From Sarcocystis neurona (Eukaryota; Apicomplexa; Conoidasida; Eucoccidiorida; Sarcocystidae), in contig KL647291.1 of the NCBI GenBank assembly GCA_000727475.1, positions 1,613,336-1,677,335 of the forward strand: 64,000 nt of DNA. The letters are read 5' to 3'. Position 1 is the first letter of the stretch. The number at the start of each line of letters is the position of its first letter. Positions 12,503 through 23,700 of the stretch are shown here, piece after piece. Both the position numbers and the translations under genes were made by a program. The notes beneath the pieces were generated by a model that saw only the letters and a program-made list of their open reading frames with translations, was not told the DNA's origin and searched no databases.

Positions 12503-13354
12503 ACGCGTGTGCACGTGTGTGATCTCGACTCAGTCTTTCCACGAAAACCGTAAATGGACGCAGTGTGCATACCCAGTTTTTGTGGATATGTACGTTTGTA
12601 TATAAATGTTCAGATATGCATGTACACACATGCATAGGCTTGAGCTTGTCCTCGGAAAAAAGTCGCTGCATATGTGCTTGGTGTTTCCAGCTGCTACACA
12701 CACCAGCTGTTTATTAATCTTCTGTAGGTACGCGCTGCTCTACTGCTGGATCAGGCCCGCAGGCACGTCACATGGAACAGTTTACACTTATATTTTTACG
12801 TGTGTTGCTGTACAGGACGTGAGGTTATCTTGTGGGCCGGCACTACTGATACAAATGTAGGTAACACGCACGTCTACGTGTATCTCAACAGTGGCCAAGT
12901 GATACAGACGCACCTAACATCTCACAGACGTACAAACTCTTTCCGGCATATACATATGTGTAAATACACGTATGTAGCCACATATAATACCTATCTGTGC
13001 AAATCACACAACTGTGGACCGCGTAGCAGCATGCGACTGCTACACTGGACGCCACCCTCTGCGTGCTGCGCAGGGCGTTGCCCTCTGATTCGACGTTCTT
13101 CATCTCATGTTTGTGTGGGCAGAGAACATGTACAGGACACAGGTTGGACGTGGTTTCTTTGCCGATCAAATGCAGATTCTCACCCGCAAATACACGCGCA
13201 GAATATGTGTGTGTATACATGTATATGATTACGTAAATGTGTGTACGTGTGTGAGTCTATCGTCGTGAACAAACGCGTATGTGTGTAGCTGCTGCAAACT
13301 ACGCATTTTTCACCTTCCCCAATGTATGTATACGTGTGCGTACACATATATATT

Positions 13355-13395
<41 letters not shown>

Positions 13396-13500
13396 GTTTG
13401 TGCACATGTATATATCATGTAGCTGGTAGGCGCTACACGCTGACAGAGCTTCGATGACACAAATTCTTTTCTTTTACACGCAAAAGTAAGTCACCTACTT
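10730..13500. other. TG/TA-repeat-rich intergenic DNA
   Basis: Contains (TG)n at about 11038-11072 and 12470-12500, several (TA)n runs and a palindrome at 12255-12310. A minus-strand segment ending at 12104 (reading PSRMAEKSTLEG) stops at a perfect GTAAGT donor and could be an exon of an unidentified gene. No protein family was recognised. Confidence 0.4.
12255..12310. repeat. Near-perfect GC-armed palindrome
   Basis: The arms are GTATGAACCCGCCGGCACATA and its exact reverse complement, separated by a short TA/TG core; one mismatch in the core. The GC-rich arms stand out from the surrounding sequence. It could form a long hairpin or cruciform. No coding role is apparent. Confidence 0.9.
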
Positions 13501-14125
13501 CCCGCTTGACCGAAATACTCATCATACGGATATTTGCACGTGTGTATGCTTTAGTGGATACGTCTCATTCCCGTTGTAGCTCCGTATTGGATACGTGTGC
13601 AGCATACTTCTGTTGGAAGTGTAAATCTGTGAGCACGTGCAGTACCCTATGAATGATAAATGCAGGTGTCCGCATGCGTTGCTGCAACGCACTGAGAAGG
13701 TAACTTGCTGTGTGAACTCTGCCTGCACGACTCTTAGACTACCCAGTACAGGGCTAATACGGCAGGACCTGACAGAAGTCGACAGGCTTCGACTGCGGCG
13801 CTCCTGCGCTCCTTTCTGCAGGGAAGCTTTCGTCTCGAGAAAGCAGCTCCAGAGACACACTAACCTGAAATGTTCAAGACGAGCTCACACTCAGCAGGAA
13901 TTTGTCACAGTCCACCATTTGCCAGTGTCCTCGTAACGAACAGTGCGAGATAAAGGCCGGTTGCCGGCAGAGCAGCTGAGAACGTTAGCGTCAGTGCTGT
14001 GTGACTGAAGGTGTAAGCCTACTAATTAGATAATACGGTAACACGCAACACATTGCGTGTTCCACGCTGAAGCCTTTTTGCTCGGGAAGCGCGGAAGCTT
14101 AGAGACGCTACGGTCTCCAAGTTGA

Positions 14126-14147
14126 GTAAATGTTGCTCAACATTTAC
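14126..14147. repeat. Perfect short inverted repeat
   Basis: GTAAATGTTG, two-base loop CT, CAACATTTAC. Confidence 0.8.
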
Positions 14148-15641
14148 CCAGACGAATGAACGCCTGGGAGCTATGGCATTTCCTAGCACCGAATTTCTCC
14201 ACAAAAAGAGCAGCAAGCAATTAAATATCGCAATTGTTGGAGTGAACGTCGTAACTTGAGAAAATTAGATGCCTAAGAGGCACTTTAGGACTACGGCTGT
14301 TACACACCCTAACTCGAAGAGGCGGAAATACGTGAATACCTGCGAAGAAACCATTTCCTTTGAAACGTTCTGCTTCGTCGCCGTCGACGGGCATCTAGAA
14401 ACACAGGCAGCGACAGCGCGTACTCCGTTTAAGTGCACAGTGCTGTAATTACGCTTCGTGGTGTTACCTGTACAGCGTAATACGAAAGGCACAATCACAA
14501 AAGAGAGACGCGCACGGAGGGGATTGATATTCTTAAGGACGCTCTCAGCCCCAGTGCCGGTACTCAACACAAACGGGCGGTTTCGCTGTGGCTGCCGGCA
14601 ACCCTTTCACAATCCCGTTTTGAATGCCCTTTTTGATATAAGACATCCCTTCGGGAGCGTTTAACGAAAGGATACGGTAGAATACTTTAAGCACTCCAAC
14701 ACAGCAGTACGGGCGGTGAGTCGCACTGTGCCGACAGGGTGCTCCCGTAATTCGATTATTTACAGTGCACGTACGCAGAAGAGCTTGGTCGCCTGTCGGG
14801 TTCTTCACGATCTGCAAGCGGTCTGCAACAATTTAAGACGAGTTGAAGTAGATATTTGCATGTATTCGTTCCATCATGGAAGAGCTATTCTTCGAGCTGG
14901 AAACCTGGAAGTCCTCAAGGACAACAGCTTCGCCGCGTGTGCCCGTGTTTGTGTGACGTCTTCCTGCAAATCCACTTATGTGTGCGTGCATACTAGTAAC
15001 ATCGCCCGTGTAACACACTTACGTACGCCTTCTTGTTAATCTGTACGCACGTGTGGACTACTCACGCCAGCTCATTGACAAAAGCTCGCTTATTTTTCTC
15101 ATGTGGCAGAACAGAGTTACAGGTATATAGGCAGATATTGTTCGTTTGCCTGCTGACCCTGCAAGGATAGGCAGTCACACGACATGCAGGCACGACGCGC
15201 CGACGCCTGTCCCCGCGACGTTTACTGTCACATCATTTGTCACCATATATACTACAGTTGTAATGGTGATTTCTCGAGACAGAAATAAGGTCACCCCTGG
15301 TGTCCTGCGGGGCCTGCACATACGCGTATCAACATTAGCACACACCTCTGCAGATCTAAAAATTGGTGCGTGCGAGCCTGCAACGCGAAGTCGTAAAGCA
15401 TCTGACGTTATATATATATCTGTATATGTGAATGTTTCAGTGGATGCCTATTCAGCCATCCGTTTCCCGGCTGCGCGGCAACAACTCTTCAGCCAGATTC
15501 TCAAAGCAAATTGACGAGGTCACCGCACGCCCTCCCCGTCTCTCGATGCCGTTAGTTCCCCCTACGTTAGAGAGGGAATATGTAACGGTCTTTCGCTAAT
15601 GTTTGCGACGTGCTGTGCTGGCCCCTCGTTGTCTTACTGCG

Positions 15642-15751
15642 GTACAGTGGACGCACGTTGGAGACGGGGACCCGCAGTATGACTCATGTGTCCGTGGTAC
15701 AAGGGACGCACATGTGAGACGGGGACTCACGGTCGGACACTTGTGTCGCTC
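15642..15751. repeat. 55-bp tandem duplication
   Basis: Two diverged copies start at 15642 (GTACAGTGGACGCACG) and 15697 (GTACAAGGGACGCACA); both continue with GAGACGGGGAC and end in a CTTGTGTC/CATGTGTC-type sequence. It lies about 120 bp upstream of the gene at 15874. Confidence 0.75.
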
Positions 15752-15873
15752 TGTTTGGGGGGCCGGGGTACTCTCGTTTGCTTCTATAGTTAGGAGCTGG
15801 ACCGAAATAATGCTAAAAAATCTAAACGCTGCTTGTTATGCTCCGAATCGGCAGTCCTTAGTGTGTTGCGAAC

Positions 15874-18780
15874 ATGGATTGCCAATATAGTGGCTCGTTT
15901 ACGGTGTTGCCGGCGCTATTGTGGGCTTTCCTTGTCGCTGACATTGTAACCTCACCATTACTTTCGGATGCGGCAGTTACACGAGCAGAACCACCCCCGG
16001 ACTCGTCTGCGGGCACAGCTCCCCCTGGCATTACTGATCTTCTCCGTACGCGCGTTCCTTCGCCGACTTGTTCGGCTCCTACAAATGCAGGCGGCAAAGA
16101 TATACCCAACATGCCTGAGTGGTTGCTGACCAATACCGACCCTTTAAGTAACCTCACTGGTGTTCTCTTAGATCCGACTTCACTACACACCGTTGTAACT
16201 GACAAGGAAGGAAAAGTATATGCCGACGCAGCTGGAAACGTATCGTCGAGGAGAAGGTCATTACGAACTGTTTATTTCTCGATCCTTGACAAATCATTGA
16301 GGAGACGGTTTTTGCGCGGTCGTGGGCAGCCGTTGCCTGATCCTCAAAAGATTCGTGCGGAATACGCGGCAGAAGCTCCTTCGGGCCAATCTGGGGACAG
16401 CTCCACTTTTTTCCAGGCAATACCTGGTTCAGCGGAGATGGAGACGTTGCCGTCTCTACGCCGTGTAAAGACTACCGGGAAACGTCTGAGTCCAAAAGAC
16501 ACTGGCCGCGTCAAAACCTCTGTTTCTCGCCGTGGCCCTGTCCCAGGACACGGGCACCCGTTGCCTTCTCCAGGCCGTGCAAAAATTACGGGAACACAAC
16601 GGCCTTCAGAAGACATACGCCGCGCTGACGTGGTACAACGAGAGGCGGAAAGTATGCAACGACACCAGACGTGGCGAGTACATAACCGCTCATCGCGCGA
16701 AGCGCCGCCATCGAAACGCCTAAAGCGAGACCTGAAACAAGAGCAGCAGCAACATTTGATCCAGCCCGCTGGTCCTGCGGATCCGAATCCACTACACAGC
16801 GTTGTAACTGACAAGGAAGAAGACATATATGTCGACCTAGTTGGAGACGGGCCGCCGATGAGCGGCTCCTGCGGAACTGTCCCGCACCTTATTCCTGACT
16901 CATTATTGAGGCAACTACTTCCTCTCGACCATGAGGAGGTGGTGTCGGGTGCTGAAAGGTATCTTCCAGCGTACGGCGCTCACCCTCCTTTGGGCGAATC
17001 CGACGACACCTCTATTTTCTTACACGCAGTCGATAGATTAGTACAGGAGGACCCCCTGCCTTCTTCACGCCGTGTGAAAAGTACGAGGTCATGGCAGCCT
17101 CTAAAGGACACTGGCCGCGCTGAAGTGGTGCAGCCAAAGGCGGAAAGTGTGCAACAGCAGCAGGCAAAGAAAGTACAGAGCCGCCCGTCGCACAGAGTGC
17201 AGGCATATCGACCCCTAAAGCGAAAGGTAAAAAAGAAGCAGCAACAGCATCTGGTGCATCCCAGCGGTCCTGTGAATCCAGATTCACAACGTGGCATGGT
17301 ATTTTACGGGGAAGGAGAAAGATACGCTGCACGTGGAGACGGGTCGATGACGAGTGGGTCTTCCGGAACCGTCGTGTTTCTGATTCCTCACAGCTCAAGG
17401 AGCGGACGGTTTTTTCCCCACCATGCGGCGGCGGAGGTAGTGCCTGGTCCTCGACGGTATCTTGTACCGTACGGCACACGTCTTACTTCGAGCGGGTCTG
17501 GCGACACCTCTATTTCCTTGCACACACTCCCTGAATCAAGAGGCTGGGAACCGTCGCCTTTTCCAGGCTGTGTTAGCGGTATTGTAGTATGGGTGCCTCC
17601 AAAACGCACGGTTCGCGCTGAAGTGGTGGAGAAAATTCGGCGAAAATTGCAACTGCGGCAGACGCAGCAGAAGCAGAGCTTCTTAACTTCGCCGTCTACA
17701 CCCCCAAAGCAAAAGCAGAGAAACAAGAAGCCTAGGAACAGGTCGCACGGACCACCAGTGTATGAAGATGCAGTGCCGGCTTTTCCACGAGCAACAAGCA
17801 GTCCATATCCGACAAACAACTTCCGTTACCAGACTCCGAAACCGATACGGTGTACCCGGCGCACATCTCTAGAGGAGAGTTCAAATACAAGCACCAGAGC
17901 TAAAGAATCTTGGCCAAATTTTTCAGTTCCTCCAGGGTACGTCGCAGTGTCGGCTGTTCCTCTTGCATTTGCGAGAGACAACTTATTCATGCTATGCAGC
18001 ACGATAACGGCAACAACAACACCAACAACGACAACACCAAATGCAACAGGCTGGCACGACGCAGAACCGAGCTCATCTACCAGAATTCTCCCTTCAGCAG
18101 GAGACATGGCTGGAGAAGGGAGTATGCCTGCGGACCGCAGTGCAGCTTCATTAAGCCACCAAGTTTACGAATCGAGCGCTACTATATTCGGGAGTCAAAC
18201 TGCTGGATCTTCGTCTGCAACAGTGAGTCCGCTTGCTTGTGACGTTCCTGCTGTCTTAAAGAGTCCACTTTTGACCACCGGACCAGTTACTGCAGAGCCC
18301 TGTCTTGGGACTGGGGGTCCAGATGCAACCAGCGGTCTACCTGCGATGGACAGTGATGACAAAGTCGCAGGATTCGTTCCAGGGTGGAGTCCACCGTCTC
18401 AACTAGCAAAGGTAGAGCCTCCTAGCGAGAACGCATGGACTGCAACAGCAAGGGCTGCTTCTGTGGGGGCCAGGGCCAAGACTCACAACCGCCACCCCTC
18501 AACGCAAGTGCTTCCAAGCCTGAAGAACTCTAGTGAACTGAAGGCTGCAGAGGCTGAACGCAAAGGGAGGTCAAGCAGTCGTCCCTCTTTAGAGGAAGTG
18601 ATTTTACGCCTGAAGAGGTCCAAGAAACAGAAGGCGCTCGCAGCTGACGGAAGGGTCTCCAGCTTCCTGCACTCAGAAGGCCAGCTGGGTCACGCTGGCC
18701 GCACGCAGAGCAACGGCATGGCATGTCTTCAGAGAGCCACTGAATTCCATTCATATTCCGCGACAAGAGGGCTTCACTGA
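15874..18780 (+). CDS. Predicted secreted protein with three diverged internal repeats
   Basis: A 968-codon uninterrupted frame, by far the longest non-repetitive frame in the window. The N-terminus has a hydrophobic stretch (residues ~10-28, VLPALLWAFLVADIV) suited to a signal peptide. Three copies of a ~150-200-residue unit follow: about residues 103-300, 306-465 and 468-600. Each has a variant of VVTDKE..YAD (copy 3 VFYGEGERYAARGD), then a SSGTV..LIP-type segment, a GDTSIFLHA-type segment, RRVKST, and a basic Gln-rich end (KKQQQHL). A Thr/Asn-rich tract is near residues 712-727. The C-terminal third is Ser/Pro-rich without repeats. I do not recognise a family; it is probably lineage specific. 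The downstream sequence stays open in another frame (see 18614-18940), so the true C-terminus may differ. ATG choice rests on the signal peptide. Confidence 0.75.
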   Translation: MDCQYSGSFTVLPALLWAFLVADIVTSPLLSDAAVTRAEPPPDSSAGTAPPGITDLLRTRVPSPTCSAPTNAGGKDIPNMPEWLLTNTDPLSNLTGVLLDPTSLHTVVTDKEGKVYADAAGNVSSRRRSLRTVYFSILDKSLRRRFLRGRGQPLPDPQKIRAEYAAEAPSGQSGDSSTFFQAIPGSAEMETLPSLRRVKTTGKRLSPKDTGRVKTSVSRRGPVPGHGHPLPSPGRAKITGTQRPSEDIRRADVVQREAESMQRHQTWRVHNRSSREAPPSKRLKRDLKQEQQQHLIQPAGPADPNPLHSVVTDKEEDIYVDLVGDGPPMSGSCGTVPHLIPDSLLRQLLPLDHEEVVSGAERYLPAYGAHPPLGESDDTSIFLHAVDRLVQEDPLPSSRRVKSTRSWQPLKDTGRAEVVQPKAESVQQQQAKKVQSRPSHRVQAYRPLKRKVKKKQQQHLVHPSGPVNPDSQRGMVFYGEGERYAARGDGSMTSGSSGTVVFLIPHSSRSGRFFPHHAAAEVVPGPRRYLVPYGTRLTSSGSGDTSISLHTLPESRGWEPSPFPGCVSGIVVWVPPKRTVRAEVVEKIRRKLQLRQTQQKQSFLTSPSTPPKQKQRNKKPRNRSHGPPVYEDAVPAFPRATSSPYPTNNFRYQTPKPIRCTRRTSLEESSNTSTRAKESWPNFSVPPGYVAVSAVPLAFARDNLFMLCSTITATTTPTTTTPNATGWHDAEPSSSTRILPSAGDMAGEGSMPADRSAASLSHQVYESSATIFGSQTAGSSSATVSPLACDVPAVLKSPLLTTGPVTAEPCLGTGGPDATSGLPAMDSDDKVAGFVPGWSPPSQLAKVEPPSENAWTATARAASVGARAKTHNRHPSTQVLPSLKNSSELKAAEAERKGRSSSRPSLEEVILRLKRSKKQKALAADGRVSSFLHSEGQLGHAGRTQSNGMACLQRATEFHSYSATRGLH

Positions 18781-18940
18781 ATTACATTTGGCATCTGGTC
18801 AAGCAACGTCCCAGGATGCTAGTATTGCAGAAAGCGGCCTTTGGAACACCAGCTATCTACAACACCTGCTTGAAGAAGTCGGCCTTTCCCCAGATGATGA
18901 CTTGTGGAGCGCTTTGTCTCCTATACTCTGTACTTACTGA
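18614..18940 (+). CDS. Possible alternative 3' end of the 15874 gene (+1 frame)
   Basis: In the frame one base ahead of the main frame the sequence is open from 18614 to a stop at 18938. Its second half reads LHLASGQATSQDASIAES, GLWNTSYLQHLLEEVG and LSPDDDLWSALSPIL: acidic, helical-looking sequence more protein-like than the last residues of the main frame. Either a one-base error near 18700-18770 or a short unrecognised splice could link them. Inferred from composition only. Confidence 0.35.
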   Translation, partial: RGPRNRRRSQLTEGSPASCTQKASWVTLAARRATAWHVFREPLNSIHIPRQEGFTELHLASGQATSQDASIAESGLWNTSYLQHLLEEVGLSPDDDLWSALSPILCTY

Positions 18941-20501
18941 TAAAACAACCGCAGAATCCTGTTTCAAGTACATCCAGGGAGACAAAAATAGCGGAGGCAA
19001 GTTCCGACAGCACATTTCCCTCAAGAGTGTAAGCGCGAACGCAGTGTGCCTTTGCAAGGGCCTGAGCACCAGTGATCCCTTACACAGGCACCGTTCCAAG
19101 TGAAGTTGGGTGTACGGCAGTGATTATCCGGTGGAGAATTGCTTTAGAAGGCCAACGGTTTGACAGCTGTTGTCGGGTTCCTTTTTCCCAAGTAAATTGT
19201 CTATCCGTGTAGAGCTTCAGCAATAAAACACTCTCAGAACTGCCCCAGGTCACCACGGCGAAGGCAGGTCTCTAGGCCCATCTTTGCCATACTAGTTGCC
19301 TGTACATGTTGAGAGTTCCAGAGGTATAGCGCTCTAAAAAGCAACCAGAGCGCCTGCAACGCCGTTATCATTCGGGCGGTCCGAGGAGGTAAGGCGGTTG
19401 GAAGTTTTTGCGTCCCCCCTACCAGCGTGAACCTAAGTCAGGGATTTCTCAGTGGGCCGGGCAGAAGGAAATCGAGAAGCGCTAGGAAAAAGCGGAGCTC
19501 GTGCTTCTGGCCGTCCGCCCGGGTGAAATCCCTCAATGCAAAAGGCGCCACGAAGGATGGATCTTCCCAACTTCACCATACACGTCAAGTGGACGACCCC
19601 CCAAGAAGGAATGCACAGGTGCGCCAGCAAGAAACACCGGGATTTCGGCAGTCCCTGTACACAAGGAAGTTGTGCGCAGGTTCATTTCTTGTGCAATCAA
19701 AAAAACACAAGTACACAGACGTCGCTACACTGGAAAGGAAATTTAGTCGGTGGTGGGTAACGAGAAGAAAACCCGCCCAGACACAAGACTCAAGAACGAC
19801 TCGGAGGCACGTTTGAAGGAGCTCCCTGAGGGCGTTACGGGGGAACAAAAGTCCACGAATCAATATGCTGCTAGCAGCAGACACAATACTGTTAATGTGT
19901 AGTGCAGTGGGGATCTTCAGGCGTATGTGACTGCGTAACAGAACATTGTCAGGACACGTCATCGCATGTCAGCTTGCTCGTGCTGTATGAACGTATATAA
20001 GGATGTATCACGAAAGAATTGGGTGCATACTAGCATTCAACTTCGAACAACAGTTTACGATGACCTTGCTCAAAGCTCCAGGCTTGTATATTAAAGCGAC
20101 GGTACGTAGACAGCGCAAGCATTTCCACTGAACCCCACTTCGCCTCCGCCTGGAAAATGTGCTCAAAAGGGCGGCCGGTCAGACGAATGATCGCTCCCCA
20201 GCAACCTCATCGGTGCCTTTAGCGGTACAAAGACCTATGCAACATCCCAATTGGGGATACGCTGAGAGAAGAAGTTGATTGTTTCACGAGATTTCTAATT
20301 CTGTTCAAGCGGCACTCAATTTGGGTAGACAGTTAAAGTTAGGATCCTCGAGAACTGGCGTACAACATGGTCAGGTTACGCGTGTGCTGCAGCATAGTGG
20401 GACAAAAAGATCTGAGGGAGGAACACCCCGCAGCGAATGAGAATGTGAAACTGGAGCATGGAGCCGTGGAAGCCAGTGTTTTGGTCGTACGGAAGAGCAG
20501 G

Positions 20502-20728
20502 ACTTACTCTGAAGAAAGAGTGTCTTTCTTCTTCACGCTCTTGTAGAAAGGGCGACAAGCTGAAGTGTGACAATTTTCCGGGTTGGCAAGACATGAAGGG
20601 GGACACAAAAATGTGGGCTTACTCGGGAGAAACAGAGTCTACTTTTCTTCGTGAACTCGTGAGAAGGGCGACAAGATGATGTGTGACGGTTTTCTTGCAG
20701 GACATGTAGGGACACACAAAACGTGGAT
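20502..20728. repeat. 115-bp imperfect tandem duplication
   Basis: Copies begin ACTTACTCTGAAGAAAGAG (20502) and GCTTACTCGGGAGAAACAG (20617), and share AAGGGCGACAAG, GTGTGAC, GGGACACA/GGGGACACA and AAATGTGG/AAACGTGG. Confidence 0.75.
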
Positions 20729-23700
20729 CTGTCCAGACACATGCAAGCCGACATACGAGCACATGTACCTATTTACCGATGTGGACATGCGATTTCGAAG
20801 CAAGTCAGTTTATTCATGGTAATAGTCGCTCCTGTGTTTCAACTTTTCGTTGTAGAGGGCAAGAGGTAACTCGTGTGCTTGAGTACACTACAGAGGGTCG
20901 CACCCGGTACAGAGATGCACACAAATAAATTAATCTTTCTTTTCGCATGCCTGTATGTCCGCATATCTTGGTGAACATGCAGAGCTAGTATCTTGGCGCA
21001 CAACATGCTTCAGTTGATTAAAGATCAACTGTCCGAGAGGAGACGTCTTGTGTGTTTCCTTGCCGGATTCACAGCTTACGAGCCATGACCGAACTACGCT
21101 TCACACTGTAGTCTTCAAAGAAAAGACTAATGTTCTACTGCGGCCGCTGTAGGGCTTCATGCACTTCCTGTGGGCGTACTTTCCCCATACACCTGTTAAG
21201 GGAACGCCGTCAGTGATACTGTGTGGCTATCCGCAGCCCACAGAATTATCACCTGCCTCGCAGCTAGTTTTGCTTTTGCTTCTACGACGGAAGACATCAA
21301 TATCACAGTGACCATGCACGACTGTGTGTGAGTGACAGTGCAACCTTCCAGACAGTGTGTACAGCTTTCAAGTTGACAAAAGCTTTTTTAGATCCATGCT
21401 ATGACGTTTAAAGTTGTCTACGTACATACTATACGTCGGTCTACCAGTTGCTACGCCAAATCAGAATACACGTACTGTATACCACACAGAGCGTCGAATA
21501 AACAAGCATGCATATTGTTGTGTGAAAAACTGCTTGCACACAGCTGTGACACATATACAGATACTTGATTCTCGTCCGCACATACATACATAGAACTCTT
21601 ATGTTGTCTGTATAACTGCCTGTAACCCAGATTGATAAATCCACATATACTTCGTTCTCGTCTGCACATACACAGATGGAGTTCCTGCGTGTATACGATA
21701 CCCATATGTCTGCATATGCAGATGTATCAGGTACACACAGGCGCCCGACTACATATGCACTAGTTTCACCGGGCAACGGTGTGCAGTACGCACAAGGATA
21801 TTGCATAGCTTCTGGAAAAGCAGCTTAGCATTTATTAGCCCAATGTCCACGCCTGCAACTGCTTTCTAGGAACTCTACCTCCACGGACAACCTGCTCTCC
21901 TAGGAAATAACACTAGGATTCCACACACGATCTCATTTAGGCCAGAACGCGAGAAGAATGGAGAAGGCTGTTATTGGTGCTAGAGTGGTGAGATTGCCCA
22001 ATGAACATCTGATTAAAATGTGTGTTGTTTTGTCACCCTAACATTAAAAGAGTCCCACATTGCATCTGTGACCCTGATACGAGATCAGCGGTTTCTTGAC
22101 ACTAAGGTCACACCACGTGTACAGCGACCTTGTAAAAACAAAGACAGGTGTACGTGTGTACACACAGCTCAAAGCGATTCGCGATGGTGGGGACAGATAC
22201 GTCTTCTCAGATTTGAAGCCGGCACACGTATATTCGGGAACGGCTACAGTTGATAGTGGAACTGGAGTGGGAAAGATTTTTTCTTGATCCGCTGTTTCAC
22301 GGTGGAGTTCACAGTGGCTGCTTCACGGTACCCTCAATACGACCTGCAGTGATAGCAAGGTCAAATTATATCGGCGGCCTCACTACACCGCTCTCCGTGC
22401 AAGTTGCCTAATCAGCGAGCCGGCATTGAAGGTGATGGATGAGGAGGGGATGGGGACCACTTTTTCTGTCTCACTATCGTGGGTTGCTTTTTTACTTTGA
22501 AGGGTACAGCATCCCAGCTTCTTTGTGTGCATATACGACAGGCTGCAGCCTTCCGAACGCAGGCACTAACGCAGCTGTGCACAACCAAGCGCGACGGCGT
22601 CGTGTTCCGAGGCTCTGACCCCCTCTTCTAGCTGGCTTCAACTGAGCGCGGCAGTTTGTATCTGCCGACGTAAACCGAGAAGGAAAGGAACCCCTATAAG
22701 CTTCCAATGTCGTGCGACGAGTGTCAGTTTATTTACGTGGACGAGCCCGTTCGGTAGAGACGTCGCTTGTGGACGTGTCTTTCTTCCGACCCTCGGCAAG
22801 GAATGAGCATACAACCTGAGAACACACCAACGCAGATACGCTATAATGCCTGCACAGCTACCGACGCTGGCCACCACCACTTGAGGGTTTTCCCTATTAT
22901 CATATACACGTGTACGCATGCGTGTATATCACAGTCAGACCGGAAGGCAGTAAGTAAAATGCAAAACTCGCTGAAACACATGCACGGATCTAACAAAGAC
23001 AGCAGTTCTACAATCGAAAGGTATGTGACGGGTTCAAAACTGTGTACAGGAAGCACAAGCATTAAGACATTCGTGTACACCGCGACGTACTCGTGAAGGG
23101 GAAGAATCGAACTGAAACGACTCTGAAGGCAATATCGAGCAAGATGTGTACAGCGACGTGTACAGGCAAACCAAGCAACAGCTGAAGCACATACACACTC
23201 TTCCACGGAAGCAAAGTGACCTGAGAAACGAAATAAATTATAGTGTAGGTGGTTGTCCTCGAAGACGCAAAACTTCCACACTGAAAAGTCGACACGTGCA
23301 TGCTGGACGCCAGTGGCAAAAAAGTAAGAGAGGTTATGCCTTTCTCAAACTAGCGGGATTATTTCTGCGGGCAGGCGTGCTTCTCTTGTGAACAAAAATG
23401 CCTTGCACCCCTCTGCAGCAATGTTACCTTTTCCGAAATCACCACCACATCTTTCTACTTGAGCACACTTAATTCCTATACGTGCATGATGCAGTTCACA
23501 CATACGCGTATACCCACACGCTACACTTCGGCTCTCTCTCTATATATATGTCTGTACTGCTACACCTGAATGAGTTAGACGGGGGTTACTCGCGGATGCA
23601 CAGGTGCCACGATGTCCGCAACTTCGTTCAAGCATCAGGAAATTTACGTGTGAGACATTCCATGGCAGGCCGCACTCACGTACATGTAGATATATATATA

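Larger units (their letters stand above)
13500..15873. other. Repeat-poor DNA with no recognised gene
   Basis: Base composition is balanced and microsatellites are nearly absent. Open frames of 60 to 122 codons occur on both strands but none shows a domain, a signal peptide or good splice borders. A perfect 10-bp-stem hairpin lies at 14126-14147 and a 55-bp tandem duplication at 15642-15751. The last few hundred bases are the likely upstream region of the gene at 15874. Confidence 0.5.

Noticed and set aside
13637..13936. 99-codon plus frame with Cys/His spacing reminiscent of a zinc finger (FCREAFVSRKQLQRHTNLKC)
   Set aside because: The first Cys pair spacing does not fit C2H2 and there is no neighbouring finger or splice support.
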